Positions 1-11,084 of a stretch of 64,000 nucleotides of DNA are shown in pieces. The notes under the pieces were generated by a model. The model saw only the letters and a list, made by a program, of their open reading frames with translations. It did not search any database and was not told the origin of the DNA. Every line of letters begins with the position of its first letter. Within the stretch, counting starts at the first letter, position 1. Source of the stretch: Nemophila menziesii (taxonomy: Eukaryota; Streptophyta; Magnoliopsida; Boraginales; Hydrophyllaceae); assembly GCA_029959085.1 (NCBI GenBank), contig JARWIR010000027.1:1116001-1180000 (forward strand), read 5' to 3'. A program made the translations under genes and the position numbers.

Positions 1-739
1 AAAAGGTGAATCCCCACATGCGCGTACCACCACCACCCGCCCGACGACGGAGTGGGTGTGGGTCGTGGGTAGTTTGGGGAGTCAAAAAATAAAAAATGAA
101 ACTAGTATTTGGAAGAGGCACTATTGGGAGAAGGCCAGTTCTTATAGTAGTCAGTGGCAAGTCAAGTCATTTCAGCAAGAAGACAAACATCCACCAATTA
201 CACACCAGAAGACAAGCGTCCGCCAATTACGCACCAGTCAACTGTTACAGAACTTGGTCAACACAGGAATGTATCAAGTCAACATAGTGTCCAAATTCAT
301 TGCTGGAAATTAAAACGTGTAACATATGAGTCAACCAAAACCGTCAGTCAATCAAGGACCCATTATGGATACAATCAAGTTTATTAATTGGGACGTTTCT
401 GCAAATCCTCTCCTCACCTACTCCCCTATAAATACAACTCTTCCCCTTCTTGTCTTACTTACTAAACACACCAGAAAAGAACAAAAATTCTACCTCTCTT
501 CTCTCTGAAAAACTATAGTCGTAGAGCCTCTGTTAAAGATACCGGTACGCCAGAATATCTTTTTAACGCCAAATTACCGTGTAATTGTGGTGTTCTTTTC
601 TGATTTCGTGTAAGTGGTTTATTATTTGTAACTTGTAATTCTATTTTTGTAATAGTGAGTTTACTTAAATCGGAACATTGTTTTTCTGAAATACCATTTC
701 CTTTGTTTTGAAAACCGGTGACTTCCAATTTTACTCAAA
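1..739 (+). repeat. 5' LTR of copia copy 1 (left end outside window)
   Basis: It matches 13888-14626 and 27776-28514. It contains a GC-rich patch near 20-70, a TATA-like CTATAAATA at 426-434 and ends in ACTCAAA, where the full 3' LTR has ACTCACA. Confidence 0.9.
426..434 (+). promoter_or_regulatory. TATA-like box in copia LTR
   Basis: CTATAAATA sits well inside the LTR, followed by a pyrimidine-rich stretch, as expected for the U3 promoter of an LTR element. The same motif is kept in the 3' LTRs, for example at 4061-4069. Whether it is active cannot be judged. Confidence 0.5.
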
Positions 740-834
740 ATTTAAAAAGATATTTGCTTTTATCACCGTTTTCTGAATTGGCTTTTCCTATCTCGGCTGC
801 TGCTTCATCATTGAACGCAAATCCACTACTCAAC

Positions 835-2640
835 ATGAATACGTTGGAGTCCCTTAATGGTTCCAACTAGCGTTGAGTACAAAAGATTATGATCTGTCTT
901 GAACAGTATGAACTCGACTTTGCTATAGTCGAGGCTCCTCCACTTATGGTGGAAAATGGAGCTTCTACTGACTAGAACAGGCTAGACATCTCATCCTCAA
1001 AGCCAGGTTCAAAAGAGCTAATACCAAAGCTCGGGGTTGGATGTTGAACAATGTCACGAATCCCATTTTTTAACTTCTTGCCAAAGAAAAAGTCTACAAA
1101 GGTCATATAGGAAACTCTTGAGTAAAAGTATGGGACCGATGATTCCGGTAAAAAGATGTATGACACCAGAAACTGGTACAACTTTACTCTCACTGATCAG
1201 AAACCTATGACCGAACAACTTCATGTATACGAAAACCTATGCGTGGAGGAAATCGCCGAAGGCATGAAGATGTGAGAAGTTTTCCAAGCCAACATTTTGC
1301 TTGAGAAATTTCCCCCATCTTGGAGCGAATGCCGTAACCACCTCAAACACAAAAAGAAGGAAATGACCCTCCAAGAACTCATCAGTCACATACAAGTCGA
1401 AGAAGCCAATCGACTCAAGGATAAGTCACTCTCTTTCCCTCCTCATTCCTCGAAGTCTAAACTTCTTGAAAGTTCTGGGCAACATAACAAGGACATGTTC
1501 GAAAGTAATGGAAAACAGCAAGGCGCTAACAATTCCAAATCCGGAGGAAATTAAGAACCGCAACAACTCCAACAAACAAACAAAATGTTTAAAATCTCTG
1601 GTAAGATTTAGAAACCTAAGGGTTCTTGTTATTGTTGTGGTAACGAAGGACATGGGGCTTTTGAGTGTCCTCTTAGAGTTATTCCTGATCCAAAACCTAC
1701 TGCAAACCTAACTGAAATCGAAGAGATAATCGCCGTGGTAATGGTTGAGGTTTACTTGGTGGACAACAAAATCGAGTGGATCCTTGACACTGGGGCTTCA
1801 CGACACTTATGTGCAAACAAAGCCCTGTTCAAAAAGTTCGAGGAAGCAACCAATGGTGAATGTGTGTACCTAGGTGACTTATCCACTTCTAAAGTCCTTG
1901 GAAAAAAACAGGTTACCCTCAAACTCACTTCTGGTAAGATCTTTGAGTTAAACGATGTTCTCTTTGTCCCCTCGCTCCGTAGGAACTTAGTTTTCGGAGC
2001 TCTTCTTAATAAAGTGGTACTCAAACTAGTTTTCGAGGGGGGGAAATAGTTATTACCAAAACTGATGAGTTTATGGGAAAAGGGTATTTACATAATAGTT
2101 TGATTGTTTTAAATACTGTAACCCGTGACTAGTACCAATATGATAAGTTTTTGGGGAATGGGTTTTTTTTCCAAATAAGGGTTTGTGTGATTGAACCTTG
2201 TAACCTCTAATAAGGACATTTCTAATTTTTCTTATCTATTTGAATGTTTAGATGTATTGAATGGTAGATTGGGCTACCTTTCTTTTTCTCTTCTTTTTAA
2301 AGGCTAAAAATCCTTTCGACTAATAAGGTCAATGACTTTATATATTATATGATATGTGTAAAGTCCAAACTCAAAGGAAAATGACCCTTTAATATGAAAC
2401 CACGAGAATTCTAAACTACCAGAATTAGTACATTCAGACCTAAATGCTTTTATAAATTCAACTAGTAAAGGAAAAAACCCATACTATATAACATTCATAG
2501 GAAACTATTCCAGGTTCATGAAAGTATATCTCCTAAATACTAAAAGTGAAACGGATCATGTGTTTATAAAACATAAGGTCGAGGTTGAAAACCAACTTTT
2601 TTGCCAAATCAAAAGACTTAGGGCACGAATGTTGTTCTAA
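835..2640 (+). pseudogene. copia gag-protease-integrase remnant, copy 1
   Basis: An ATG at 835 opens a gag-like frame that stays in register with the later gag block (1297-1551), the zinc knuckle (1627-1668, C-x2-C-x4-H-x4-C, residues CYCCGNEGHG..C) and the protease (from 1735). The protease active-site motif is WILDTGAS near 1780. It leads into a pre-integrase-like stretch with LTSGKIFELNDVLFVP. Integrase-core similarity is recognisable in shifted frames at about 2430-2630. Stop codons interrupt the frame shortly after 835, near 1274, at 1552 and near 1609, and a frameshift follows 2046. No reverse transcriptase follows. The same lesions occur in all three copies, so the element was dead before the block was duplicated. 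Confidence 0.88.
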
Positions 2641-2889
2641 ATCCCGTAAAATAGCTTTGTGATATTAACGGAATTATCGACGAACTTAGTGCCTCACATA
2701 CCCCTATGTAATGACATAGATAAAGGCTATGTTAATCGGTTCTGGCCCACTAACTCGAATGTGGGGGTGTCTAGCAAAAATTACCCGAGTTCTAAGTAAG
2801 GTCACTGTTGGACCGAATATAATAGACTCAATAGTCATGGGATATGACACGAATGTATAAATCGTCTTAAAGAATTCATAGCCACTTGT

Positions 2890-3153
2890 GGTGGTCCTAT
2901 TGAGAAGGACTTGATGAATTCACCCATAAGGTGTATCATTCTAGAAAACACAAGGATGAGTGTTCAACTCATAATGAATTTAGAGCCATCATATGGTGGT
3001 CATTTTTAAGAAGGACTTGATGATTACACGGTCAAAAGTGAGACTCAACATTCATGATAGAAATTGAGGACACCACATTAATGGTCTCATATTAAAAAGT
3101 CCACAAAGTTCATGGCCCGCAAGCGGTGGTCCTAAGAGAAGGACTTGATGAAC
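2890..3153 (+). repeat. threefold short repeat with hairpin in copia 3' internal region
   Basis: The motif GGTGGTC..(N)..AAGGACTTGATGA occurs at 2890-2916, 2995-3023 and 3125-3150. In the first and third, GTCCT and AGGAC can pair across a short loop. The same triplet recurs at +13887 and about +27774 in the other copies. It lies just upstream of the polypurine tract. Confidence 0.6.
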
Positions 3154-3397
3154 AAACTGAAGGGTGATGTTCAAAGGAACTATAACTTTCAGTTGAGTAG
3201 AGTATGTGTTGTGAGGGTCTCGATCGAAAACCGTTAAGTTCAAGAGTAAGTTCATTTAAACGGAATTTGGTGGTTGCCTCACTTCACTATGTGTCAATTT
3301 AAATCAAAAGATATTGCCACTTAAGTACAATTCACCCACATACTGATAGTTATGGATATATGTTCACATTCTCTCATAAAGACCCTAAGTGGGGGAT

Positions 3398-4113
3398 TGT
3401 TGGAATTTATAATTAATTAAGTGTGTTTAAATCCATTTAACAAAGTATTAATATAATTCATTTCCATGTTCTTATGGGAGAAGTGGAAAAGACACTTTTT
3501 TGTGAAGAAAATGTCCCACATAGGAGCAGAGATGGAAAATATATTAGCATTAATTAGCTTACCCATCTATTACTCTCAAAAGAACCAAAGATAATGAAAG
3601 ACAAAAGGGAAAAGGCAAAGCCCCACATGCGCGCACCACCACCACCCGCCCGGCCCAGCCTGGCGACGCGTAGGCGTGGATCGTGGGATCGTGGGGGAGT
3701 TCGGGGAGTTGGGGAGTCAAAAAATGAAAAATGAAACTAGTTTTTGGAAGAGGCTCTACTAGGAGAAGGCTAGTTCTTATAGTAGGTGGTGGCAAGTCAA
3801 GTCCTTTCAGCAAGAAGACAAATGTCCACCAATTTCACACTAGAAGACAAGCGTTTGCCGATTACGCAACAGTCAACTATTACAGAACTTGGTCAATACG
3901 GAAACGTATCAAGTCAACATAATGTCCAGATTCATTGTTAGAAATAAAAACGTGTAACATATGAGTCAACCAAAACCCTCAATCAATCAAGAACCAATTA
4001 TGGAGACAATCAAGGTGATTAATTTGGACGTTTCTGCAAAGCCTCTCCTCACCAACTCCCCTATAAATACAACTCTTGCTCTCCTTGTCTTACTTACGAA
4101 ACACACCAGAAAA
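3398..4113 (+). repeat. 3' LTR of copia copy 1, truncated
   Basis: It starts TGTTGGAATT directly after the polypurine tract and stops at CCAGAAAA, 260 bases short of the LTR end seen in copy 3. TATA-like CTATAAATA lies at 4061-4069. Confidence 0.92.
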
Positions 4114-4888
4114 TACACTTAACACACTAGTTCACTACTCTTATAAGCTTCATTTCTTAAGATCATGTTAGGATAATTTTTCCTTTTGACATGCATGAAG
4201 TTTCATCAGAAGCTTCCTTGATAGAGATATTAGCAATTATTCTTTTGTGGAAGACACTACTAGCTCTAAAAGGACTTGAAGAATTTAAAACTTATCTATG
4301 TTCGAACAAATTTAGAAATGATACTTTGTTTTCATTATAACAACACATATTTTAGTAAACATAAGTGTAAAACTCATATACCAAACTTTTGAGAATGCAA
4401 TTCATCAATGAATGTCGTAACATGCATTATAATTCAGATATCATAATTTAACTTTGACAAAAATATTACATTTAACTAGCATCACAATGTCACCATCCTC
4501 TGTTATTGGTAAATTGAAGGATATATTAATAGATAAATTATCTTAGATTATTGTAAGAACCCAAGTTCATCTATTAAACAAATAACTATTTATAAAACTA
4601 AGTTTTTAAATAATTTGATTAATTAGTAATAAATAAAATATTAAATTTTAATTTTTCACATAGGTTATGTTCAATTAATAAACGATAACATATAAAGACA
4701 ATTAGGGGATTAAAACTTTATCGAACAAAAATCAAAAGTACATAATCAGAAACAAAGTTATTCATAGAAGTTAAATATAAAACTTTTTTAGAAAATATGT
4801 AATATGAAAAAAAAATATCATATTATTTATGAAACTTATAAGTTTAAACTATAATTAAAATATTAATACAATTTAGGGTCCACACTAA

Positions 4889-5112
4889 GGGCCCGTTTGG
4901 AAGTGCCTTTTTGGAGAAAAACTTAAAAGTGCTTTTAGCATTTTAAGAAATTTTTTGACTTTGAAAAGAACTTTTTTGAGAAGCACCAAATAGGTGTTTC
5001 TTAAAAAAAAAGCACTTAAAATAATTTTAGATTTCAAAATTATTTTTAATAATTTTTTTAAATTTTAAATTAGCACTTTTTTACTCTAAAATAAGCACTT
5101 CCAAACGGGCCC
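4889..5112. mobile_element. Harbinger/Tourist-type MITE, 224 bp, in S2
   Basis: Terminal inverted repeats start GGGCCCGTTTGGAAGTGC and end with the exact complement. The element is flanked by TAA (4886-4888 and 5113-5115). U2 and U3 lack it and have a single TAA in the same context, which confirms the 3-bp target duplication. TAA duplications and G-rich termini with GTTTGG are typical of PIF/Harbinger MITEs. There is no coding capacity. Confidence 0.92.
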
Positions 5113-5976
5113 TAATTTCACAAACTCAATAAAAAATAAACTACCCATTTAACCCTAATGTTGCCGCCTTTTGCTATACTTACACATACATATTCTTCAA
5201 CTCTTTCTTCCACTCTTAGTTTCAAACCTACTGTCAGCCTCCTTTTGATATTCCTTTTTTTTTGTCATTTTTACTATCAAACTCTAATGTCTAAATCTTT
5301 GATATCTTCTAATTTTCAATCTTTTTTAATCATAATTCATTTCTTCTATCCAATGTACTTTTTTCAATTTCTCTGTAATATCTCCCTCTTCTTCTTCCAT
5401 TATGATGTTTCATCTCAATCTAGATTGGCATTCTTCTGTCTAAATACTATTTTTAAATTCTAGTATCTTAGATAGTTGGCCATATCATTTCAATTTATAA
5501 ATCTAAGGTACTTTTTTAATTTCAAAAATTTGTTCTGCAATGTGTTTTTGCACTTTGGTGTAAATTAATTGAATTTGTTTTCATTTTTTTTTCAAATTTG
5601 TAATTAATTATATTGAGAAAATTAGTTAGATATTTTTGGATTATATATTTTAATAAATAGCCAAATATACACCAACACCACAAGAGATATTTTTTCACTA
5701 AATTTTAGACCATCTGTTCATAGTGGTTGGAGTATATATATGGAGAGTAGAGAAATAGAAGTAAGAAAAATTAAATTAATTTGTAAGACTTGATTGACAC
5801 CTATTGGAGAAAGCATATTTTTTAACAACATATATGATAGTCTAAGGAAACATTCTTTTTATTTTATCTCCTTGTGATTTAGATATGTGAATGTATTTTT
5901 ATTTAGTTTGAAAGATACATCATATCTTTTGTGGTCTTAAAAAAATATGTGTATAAACTCGTGAGATTTAAAAAGT

Positions 5977-7513
5977 GGGAAAAGGACACTCAGGTCCTCT
6001 AGTTTTTTATATTGGGACACATAAGTTCCTTAGTTCTTTTTATTCTCTTGATAAGTCCTATTTTTTAACGTAGTTAACTTTTTTTAACAGTCAAGAGTAA
6101 TTGACTTCTTTAAAATACCTTTTATACCCTCTTCTTGATTCCTTTGTTAAAAATACAGATTCGGACAATTCACCTATATGGGCACCTCTAGAAATGGTAC
6201 GGAAAATAGCCATGCCAAAAGTTAATAGAATCAAAGAAGTTGGAGAAATTGCACCATCTTGTGATCAAAGATCAGTACTTCATAGATGCTCGTTATGCAA
6301 AGCGTTGGGTCATAATAAATCTACATGCCATCTAAAGGATGGAAGAGCTAACACGAGTTTTGATAACAATATAGTAAACAGGTAATATTGTTTATATTTT
6401 TCTTTTATTGCACTTTTGACACACCTTATATTTTTTCAAGAAAGAATAAGCATCTAATGTGATTTTTTATGAGGTTATATGTAAAGTAGTGTACTGATAT
6501 AGTATATATTTAAAATTGATGAGTTCAAATAAAAGTTGAAAATAAAATTTATGTGATCATATTGGACCATGGAAACTCGTTCATCCTAGATCGTATAAGC
6601 CACTTACATAGATGCAACTTATTTGTTACTGTTGATTGTAATATCTTTAATTATTTTCAAGTATTATTTTTACATTAATGGATACAATTAATCTAATTAC
6701 TTATTATTATATTTGTATAGGTTGAAAACCATAATATGGACATTAAGCAGAATTATGTACATTGTGGGAGCTCTACTTGTACAAGACCTAGCAACACATC
6801 TGACGAGGTTGCGTATTCTCGACATAGTGGATAACTAATTCTTATTATGAAAGTTACTTTTGTCATGTACTATGAACATGTTATTGTATGCTCATGTTTT
6901 GTCTCATATATTAGATTACTATTTCGTTAGTTTTTAAAAAATATGTTAGTACAAGAACATGATCTGAAAAAATTCTATATTTTATTATGGATGTTAATTT
7001 TATTAGTATTGTGATCTTTTATACATGTGTGAGATTGTCGTGTTATTTGATTTTAATGTAATAGAACATAAAATTCAGATAAGTATATTAGATGAGGTTG
7101 TTTTATAGATATGAATCGGATAAAGGATGGATTATACTAGCTAAGTAGGATTCTTGATAGGCACAAAGAAAAAGATACAAGTTTGATATAGTTTTTTCTA
7201 AAAAAAATGATACATAGTTTTGAAGATTTATACTACATGAATAGAAGAAAACAAAGTCACTGTACGAATCCTAAAAAAAATTATATTATTTAAATAATAT
7301 ATCTAATAAATGGTTGAGTATTTATAATTGTGAAATCAAATAAATTTGGTTAATAAAATAAAGGGTATAAGTGGAATTTTAAAAAAATCATATCATTAAC
7401 AGTTAAATATAACTAACCATGTTAAAAAATAGGACCTATCAAAATAAAAAGAAAAACGGAGGGACCTAAGTGTCCCAATATAATAAACTTGAGGACTTCA
7501 GTGTCTTTTTCCC
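5977..7513 (+). mobile_element. Non-autonomous MULE with long TIRs carrying a zinc-knuckle fragment, S2
   Basis: Imperfect terminal inverted repeats of about 170 bp lie at 5977-6148 and 7343-7513, starting GGGAAAAGGACACT and ending AGTGTCTTTTTCCC. The element is flanked by the 10-bp duplication TTTAAAAAGT (5967-5976 and 7514-7523). U4 has a single TTTAAAAAGT (61322-61331) with the same flanks, which is the pre-insertion site. Long TIRs and 9-10 bp duplications fit Mutator-like elements. The interior holds spliced-gene-like exons (see 6159-6834) rather than a full transposase. Confidence 0.9.
6159..6834 (+). pseudogene. Exon fragment with MULE/FAR1-type CCHC zinc knuckle, S2
   Basis: Exon 1 (6159-6381) begins after an AG acceptor-like site and encodes a basic stretch (MPKVNRIKEVGEIAPS) followed by CSLCKALGHNKSTC at 6287-6328. 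That is a C-x2-C-x4-H-x4-C knuckle like those near the C-terminus of MULE transposases and FAR1/FRS proteins. A GTAATA donor follows at 6382, and the next exon starts after TTTGTATAG at 6721. Exon 2 reads toward a stop near 6834. In S2 one base is missing before the donor relative to U3, so the spliced frame shifts. Interpretation: the 3' end of a MULE-transposase or FAR1-like gene inside a non-autonomous MULE. It could be decayed self-sequence rather than host capture. Confidence 0.65.
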
Positions 7514-9689
7514 TTTAAAAAGTATACAATGTCACCTTATATTATTAGAATAGTACACACAACATATGAATTAAATGTTTATCTAATTCAATTATTTATT
7601 ACTTTTATTTTTTATTTTTTGTAATCATGTCCTTAGTTAATGGTGGTTCTTTTTGTTAATTCTTATCGTCGAATTTTAATTTTAATTATATTTAATTTAT
7701 TTTGATTGTTATAGAATGTGCTTCCTGGGATTTTTACAATAAAGGATTACCAAATTCCAGAGACAAATTCAAGATGCAAGATAACTGAATCTTTTTATTA
7801 TTTATCATATATTCTATTATTTTGTGATCAAATTAAGGTTAATTGCATAGTTGGTCCCTATATTAGACAAAATAGTTGAATAAGTAGAAAATATAGTTTA
7901 ACTTTATAAGATGTATATTTTCTATTTTTGGGTGTGCTGGAGCAGAAAAGACCTAAAACCTATGGGTGTGATGTAGCCCAAGAAAAGAGGAAGAAGACCT
8001 AAAACAACTCGTTTCTATACCGGGGATGTAATGTGCCCCAGGGAGCATAGAATACCAAAGAAGCCAAGAAATGTAACCAGAAAATTGGGGAGCACAGAAA
8101 AATATGTTATTTAATTGTATTATCTTTAAATGTCATAATCTAAACTTTGACCTTATTAATGATGTTAAATCTAATATTTATGGGACTATTACAAATTTGT
8201 AGCTTACCTAATTATCTATAGCATGTGTTAATGCAAATAGGCCTATTCTACTAAAAGAAAGTAAGTAAGCATGTTTTCAAAAAGATGCCACAAAAATCGC
8301 TATAGGTTGGGTGTGTAGCTGTAATATCTTTTAAATCTACTCATATACTATTTTGTATTTCTAATTATATACAGATTTTTTGTTTTCCTATAAAAATTCG
8401 GATATAGATATAACGAGGATATGCCAAATATCTATATTACAGACTTAAGGAATAAAAGTAATGAAGATCATTAGTTTGTCTAGTGGTTAGAAAACGAAAA
8501 AAATAATGGTTAACAACAATATTCTTATAACCTTTGTTAATTCTTTCTTCCCTTTTATTTGAATATTTCTTCATTTTTATACAAAACTATGAAGTTTTTA
8601 TCACTCTCGTGTTTATATTTTTTCATTTCATTGTACAGTGAATACACTTCTATTAACATCATCTATATTATAGTAGTTGCATAAGGTAATGAGGATAGCT
8701 AGATGGATTAGAATTGGTTTTTATATTTAGAAGTATCTAGGTTTTATTTAATGTTATGAATATTACCGTCCAGTATTAAACATTTTTAAACATGTAATTA
8801 AGAGAATCATACACTGTTTTGTTTGTAGTTATTACTAGTATTATTAGTTGCTAAAATTATATGTGCTAAATAGTAAATGTAATGATCTAACCTATGTAAT
8901 TTCACTTTCACGAATAGTAGTATATAAAAGTATAGTGCTTAGTTATTGTGTATAACAATTATAAATCTTCAAGGGCCAAATTTTGAAAGTGGGTCATCGA
9001 TAAGCTTTCTTATATGATATACTATTTTAAGTTCAATCCACTAAATATAGGTTAATGTAGTAATGATTTATTTACATTAACTTCTAATCTAATTATGGAA
9101 GGAGACTTACAAAGAAAATAGAGTACATCATGAATAATCAAATGCACGATCGCTCAGAATTATGTGTAACTTAACTTTATTTGGAATGCATTGAATTTGT
9201 TATTCCTTATTTTTCGAAGTTAATAAATAATTTTTTTTATATTTTATAGGTATCACCAAACCTTTAATTAAATCTCTTGAACATTTATTATTCTTGTATG
9301 GGTATTCGTTTTTTTTTTTCCGCCAAATTTTAAAACTCACGAATAATTACATAAAGTTAGTTTAATTTTCACAGAGAGAAAAAAATATTATTCATAAAAT
9401 AGAAGAAAAGAAAATAACCATATATCCAATAAATAGATACAATAAAGGTAGTTGTTCTCCTTACAACTCAATCGCAAACAAAAATTTTTTACTGCTAAAT
9501 AACCTTACCCGCAAGAAAAGTAATATAAATTTTTTTTCTTCTTCCAAACCAGATGTGGTAAAAATAAAAAGACCATTATTTTTTTTTTATTCTCCAAGTG
9601 CATCAAACTAATTTAAAAACATTATTTTATTCGTTTAATTTTAATTAATAGGACCGTAAAAAATTATCTACACACTGACTACTAGCCGC

Positions 9690-10260
9690 TTTCCCCGAAA
9701 TATCGACTAAGAGGAACTTGAACTTCACAAGGCTCGTCAGATAGCCAGATAGTCCATCGGGTTAGGATTAATTACGTTTGAAAGTCTTGTAGGTTCATTC
9801 GGGAGAGATCCATAGAATTGTAGACATCTCTCTATCTACCAGGGACGGAATTAGGGAGATTTTAGAGTTTCGACTATTGCTAAAATAACTATTCACCCTT
9901 ACATTCATAAATAGGTAAATTCATAACTAGTGAGAATTACTAGCGACACTAAGGCTGTCTTCTCAACTATATTCTCGTATTTGTTAGTTTATCCTTTAGT
10001 TAATTGATTTTTAATCACATGTTATTTGTTTTGCACTTTAATCCTTGCTTTTATAAAATAAAACAATATCTTTTATGTTTTAGTTAATTACAACTCGACC
10101 CCTCTACGCTTCCTTAAAACACAAAAGAATTAACCTCGTAGTGCATGTGGAGAAAGATACTCTAATACTTATTTGTTAGTTGTTTACGACCTCTATACTT
10201 GCATGTAGTAGCTCCTCGTAGGTTTTGATTTATTTCTCACACTCTAGGGGACAACAAATG
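9690..10260 (+). other. Gypsy-leader-like segment inside the 6.1 kb unit (S2)
   Basis: Less AT-rich than the rest of the unit and well conserved in every unit (about 23575, 42600, 48740, 58680, 63590). The order AGGGAGATTTTAG, then ACTAGCGACACTAA, then GTGGAGAAAGATACTC with CTTGCATG resembles the leader upstream of gag in some plant Ty3/gypsy elements. I base this only on general resemblance; no LTR, primer-binding site or protein domain is present. Confidence 0.3.
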
Positions 10261-10456
10261 TAAATACCCGATGTAACAACTTTTTCCCTATACTAACAAC
10301 AGGTAGAGAAACAGTCTTTAATACATTGCCAGAATGGTACGAAATGTACAGTTGCATCCTTATCTTCAAACCTTGACAATCTGAGAGGCCGTCACATTTA
10401 GCAAATATGTACTTGGCGCACCTTATATGCTATAAGTTAATGTATTTTTCTTGCAA

Positions 10457-10602
10457 TACACTTAACACAACTAGTTCACTACTCTTATAAGCTTCATTTC
10501 TTGAGATCATGTTAGGATAATTTTATCTTTGACATGAATAAAGTTTCATCAAAAGCTTCCTTGATGGAGATATTAGCAATTATTCTTTTGTGGAAGACAC
10601 TA
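10457..10602 (+). repeat. stub of a second 6.1 kb unit in S2
   Basis: It restarts the unit sequence (TACACTTAACAC..) but leaves it after GACACTA at 10602, where other units continue CTAGCTCTAAAAGG. It shows that the block's ancestor had at least two adjacent units and that the second was cut or replaced. Confidence 0.85.
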
Positions 10603-11084
10603 GAGCACTAGATACTACTTGTGAATGAACTGATGATCTAATACTATAGAATGAGTCCTATTTATAGGACTAATAACTTGGTGAACAAGTAAGGTAGGAC
10701 TAAACTAACTAGAAAACAAATACGATATGGAAACAAACTAATCTAGAAAGGTAATAATATATTATAATAATAATATTTTTAACAATTATGGAATATAGAA
10801 ATTTGAAGTGTGTTGATAATACTTCATTTGTTTTATTATAGGGGGTTTGACAAACAAGTTTTGCGAAAGTCTTTTATTGCCAATACGGAGGAAAGAACCT
10901 TTTTGTTCTTATAAGGGGCCAAATATTTTGAAAAATACTTAAACACCCCCAAATAGGACAAAACTCACAGAAAGATAAACAAAGTGACAAAATGAATATT
11001 AAGCTTCCCACTAAGTGACACAATGTATCTTTGACCTCCACTTATCATCGTCAAATCATGTCAAATAAGACAACACCAGAGGAC
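10603..11084. other. AT-rich filler after the unit stub in S2, no gene seen
   Basis: Contains the near-palindrome GTCCTATTTATAGGAC (about 10648-10663), which is TATA-like on the minus strand, and a TAATAATA-rich stretch near 10770. I cannot assign it to a family. The S3 equivalent is 24488-24968. Confidence 0.6.

Larger units (their letters stand above)
1..4113 (+). repeat. 13.9 kb tandem block S1 (3' end only)
   Basis: This stretch aligns base for base with 13888-18000 and 27776-31887, with scattered substitutions (for example C versus A near 1765). It is the tail of the first copy of a 13,887-bp tandem repeat. The copy begins upstream of the window and ends at the junction 4113/4114, where a copia 3' LTR stops abruptly and the 6.1 kb unit sequence TACACTTAAC starts. 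Confidence 0.95.
1..4113 (+). mobile_element. Ty1/copia element, copy 1, both ends incomplete
   Basis: The window opens inside the 5' LTR (1-739). The internal part (740-3397) carries decayed gag, protease and integrase. The 3' LTR (3398-4113) is cut at the tandem junction. No reverse transcriptase or RNase H is visible between the integrase remnant and the polypurine tract AAGTGGGGGA (3387-3396), so this is an internally deleted, non-autonomous derivative. Superfamily assignment follows the gag-protease-integrase order and the copia-like gag and pre-integrase sequences. Confidence 0.9.
4114..10456 (+). repeat. 6.1 kb repeat unit in S2 (6,343 bp with insertions)
   Basis: The sequence from TACACTTAAC to the next occurrence of the same start at 10457 is one period of a long tandem repeat found again at 18001 and across 41418-64000. 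The unit holds a MITE (4889-5112) and a MULE (5977-7513). At 9690-10260 it resembles the leader/LTR-adjacent part of plant Ty3/gypsy elements; I infer this only from general resemblance. The rest (4114-4885, 5116-5966, 7524-9690) is AT-rich with no coding sequence I can support. Confidence 0.9.

Noticed and set aside
5158..5463. 101-codon open frame in the 6.1 kb unit (also at 19045).
   Set aside because: Very rich in Phe, Leu and Ser from T-rich DNA, broken in U2 and U3, and with no domain recognised.
10410..10425. ACTTGGCGCACC resembles the TTGGCGCC primer-binding site of some plant gypsy elements.
   Set aside because: Only about eight bases agree, and the other units read ACTTGGCGAACC. 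No LTR end precedes it.
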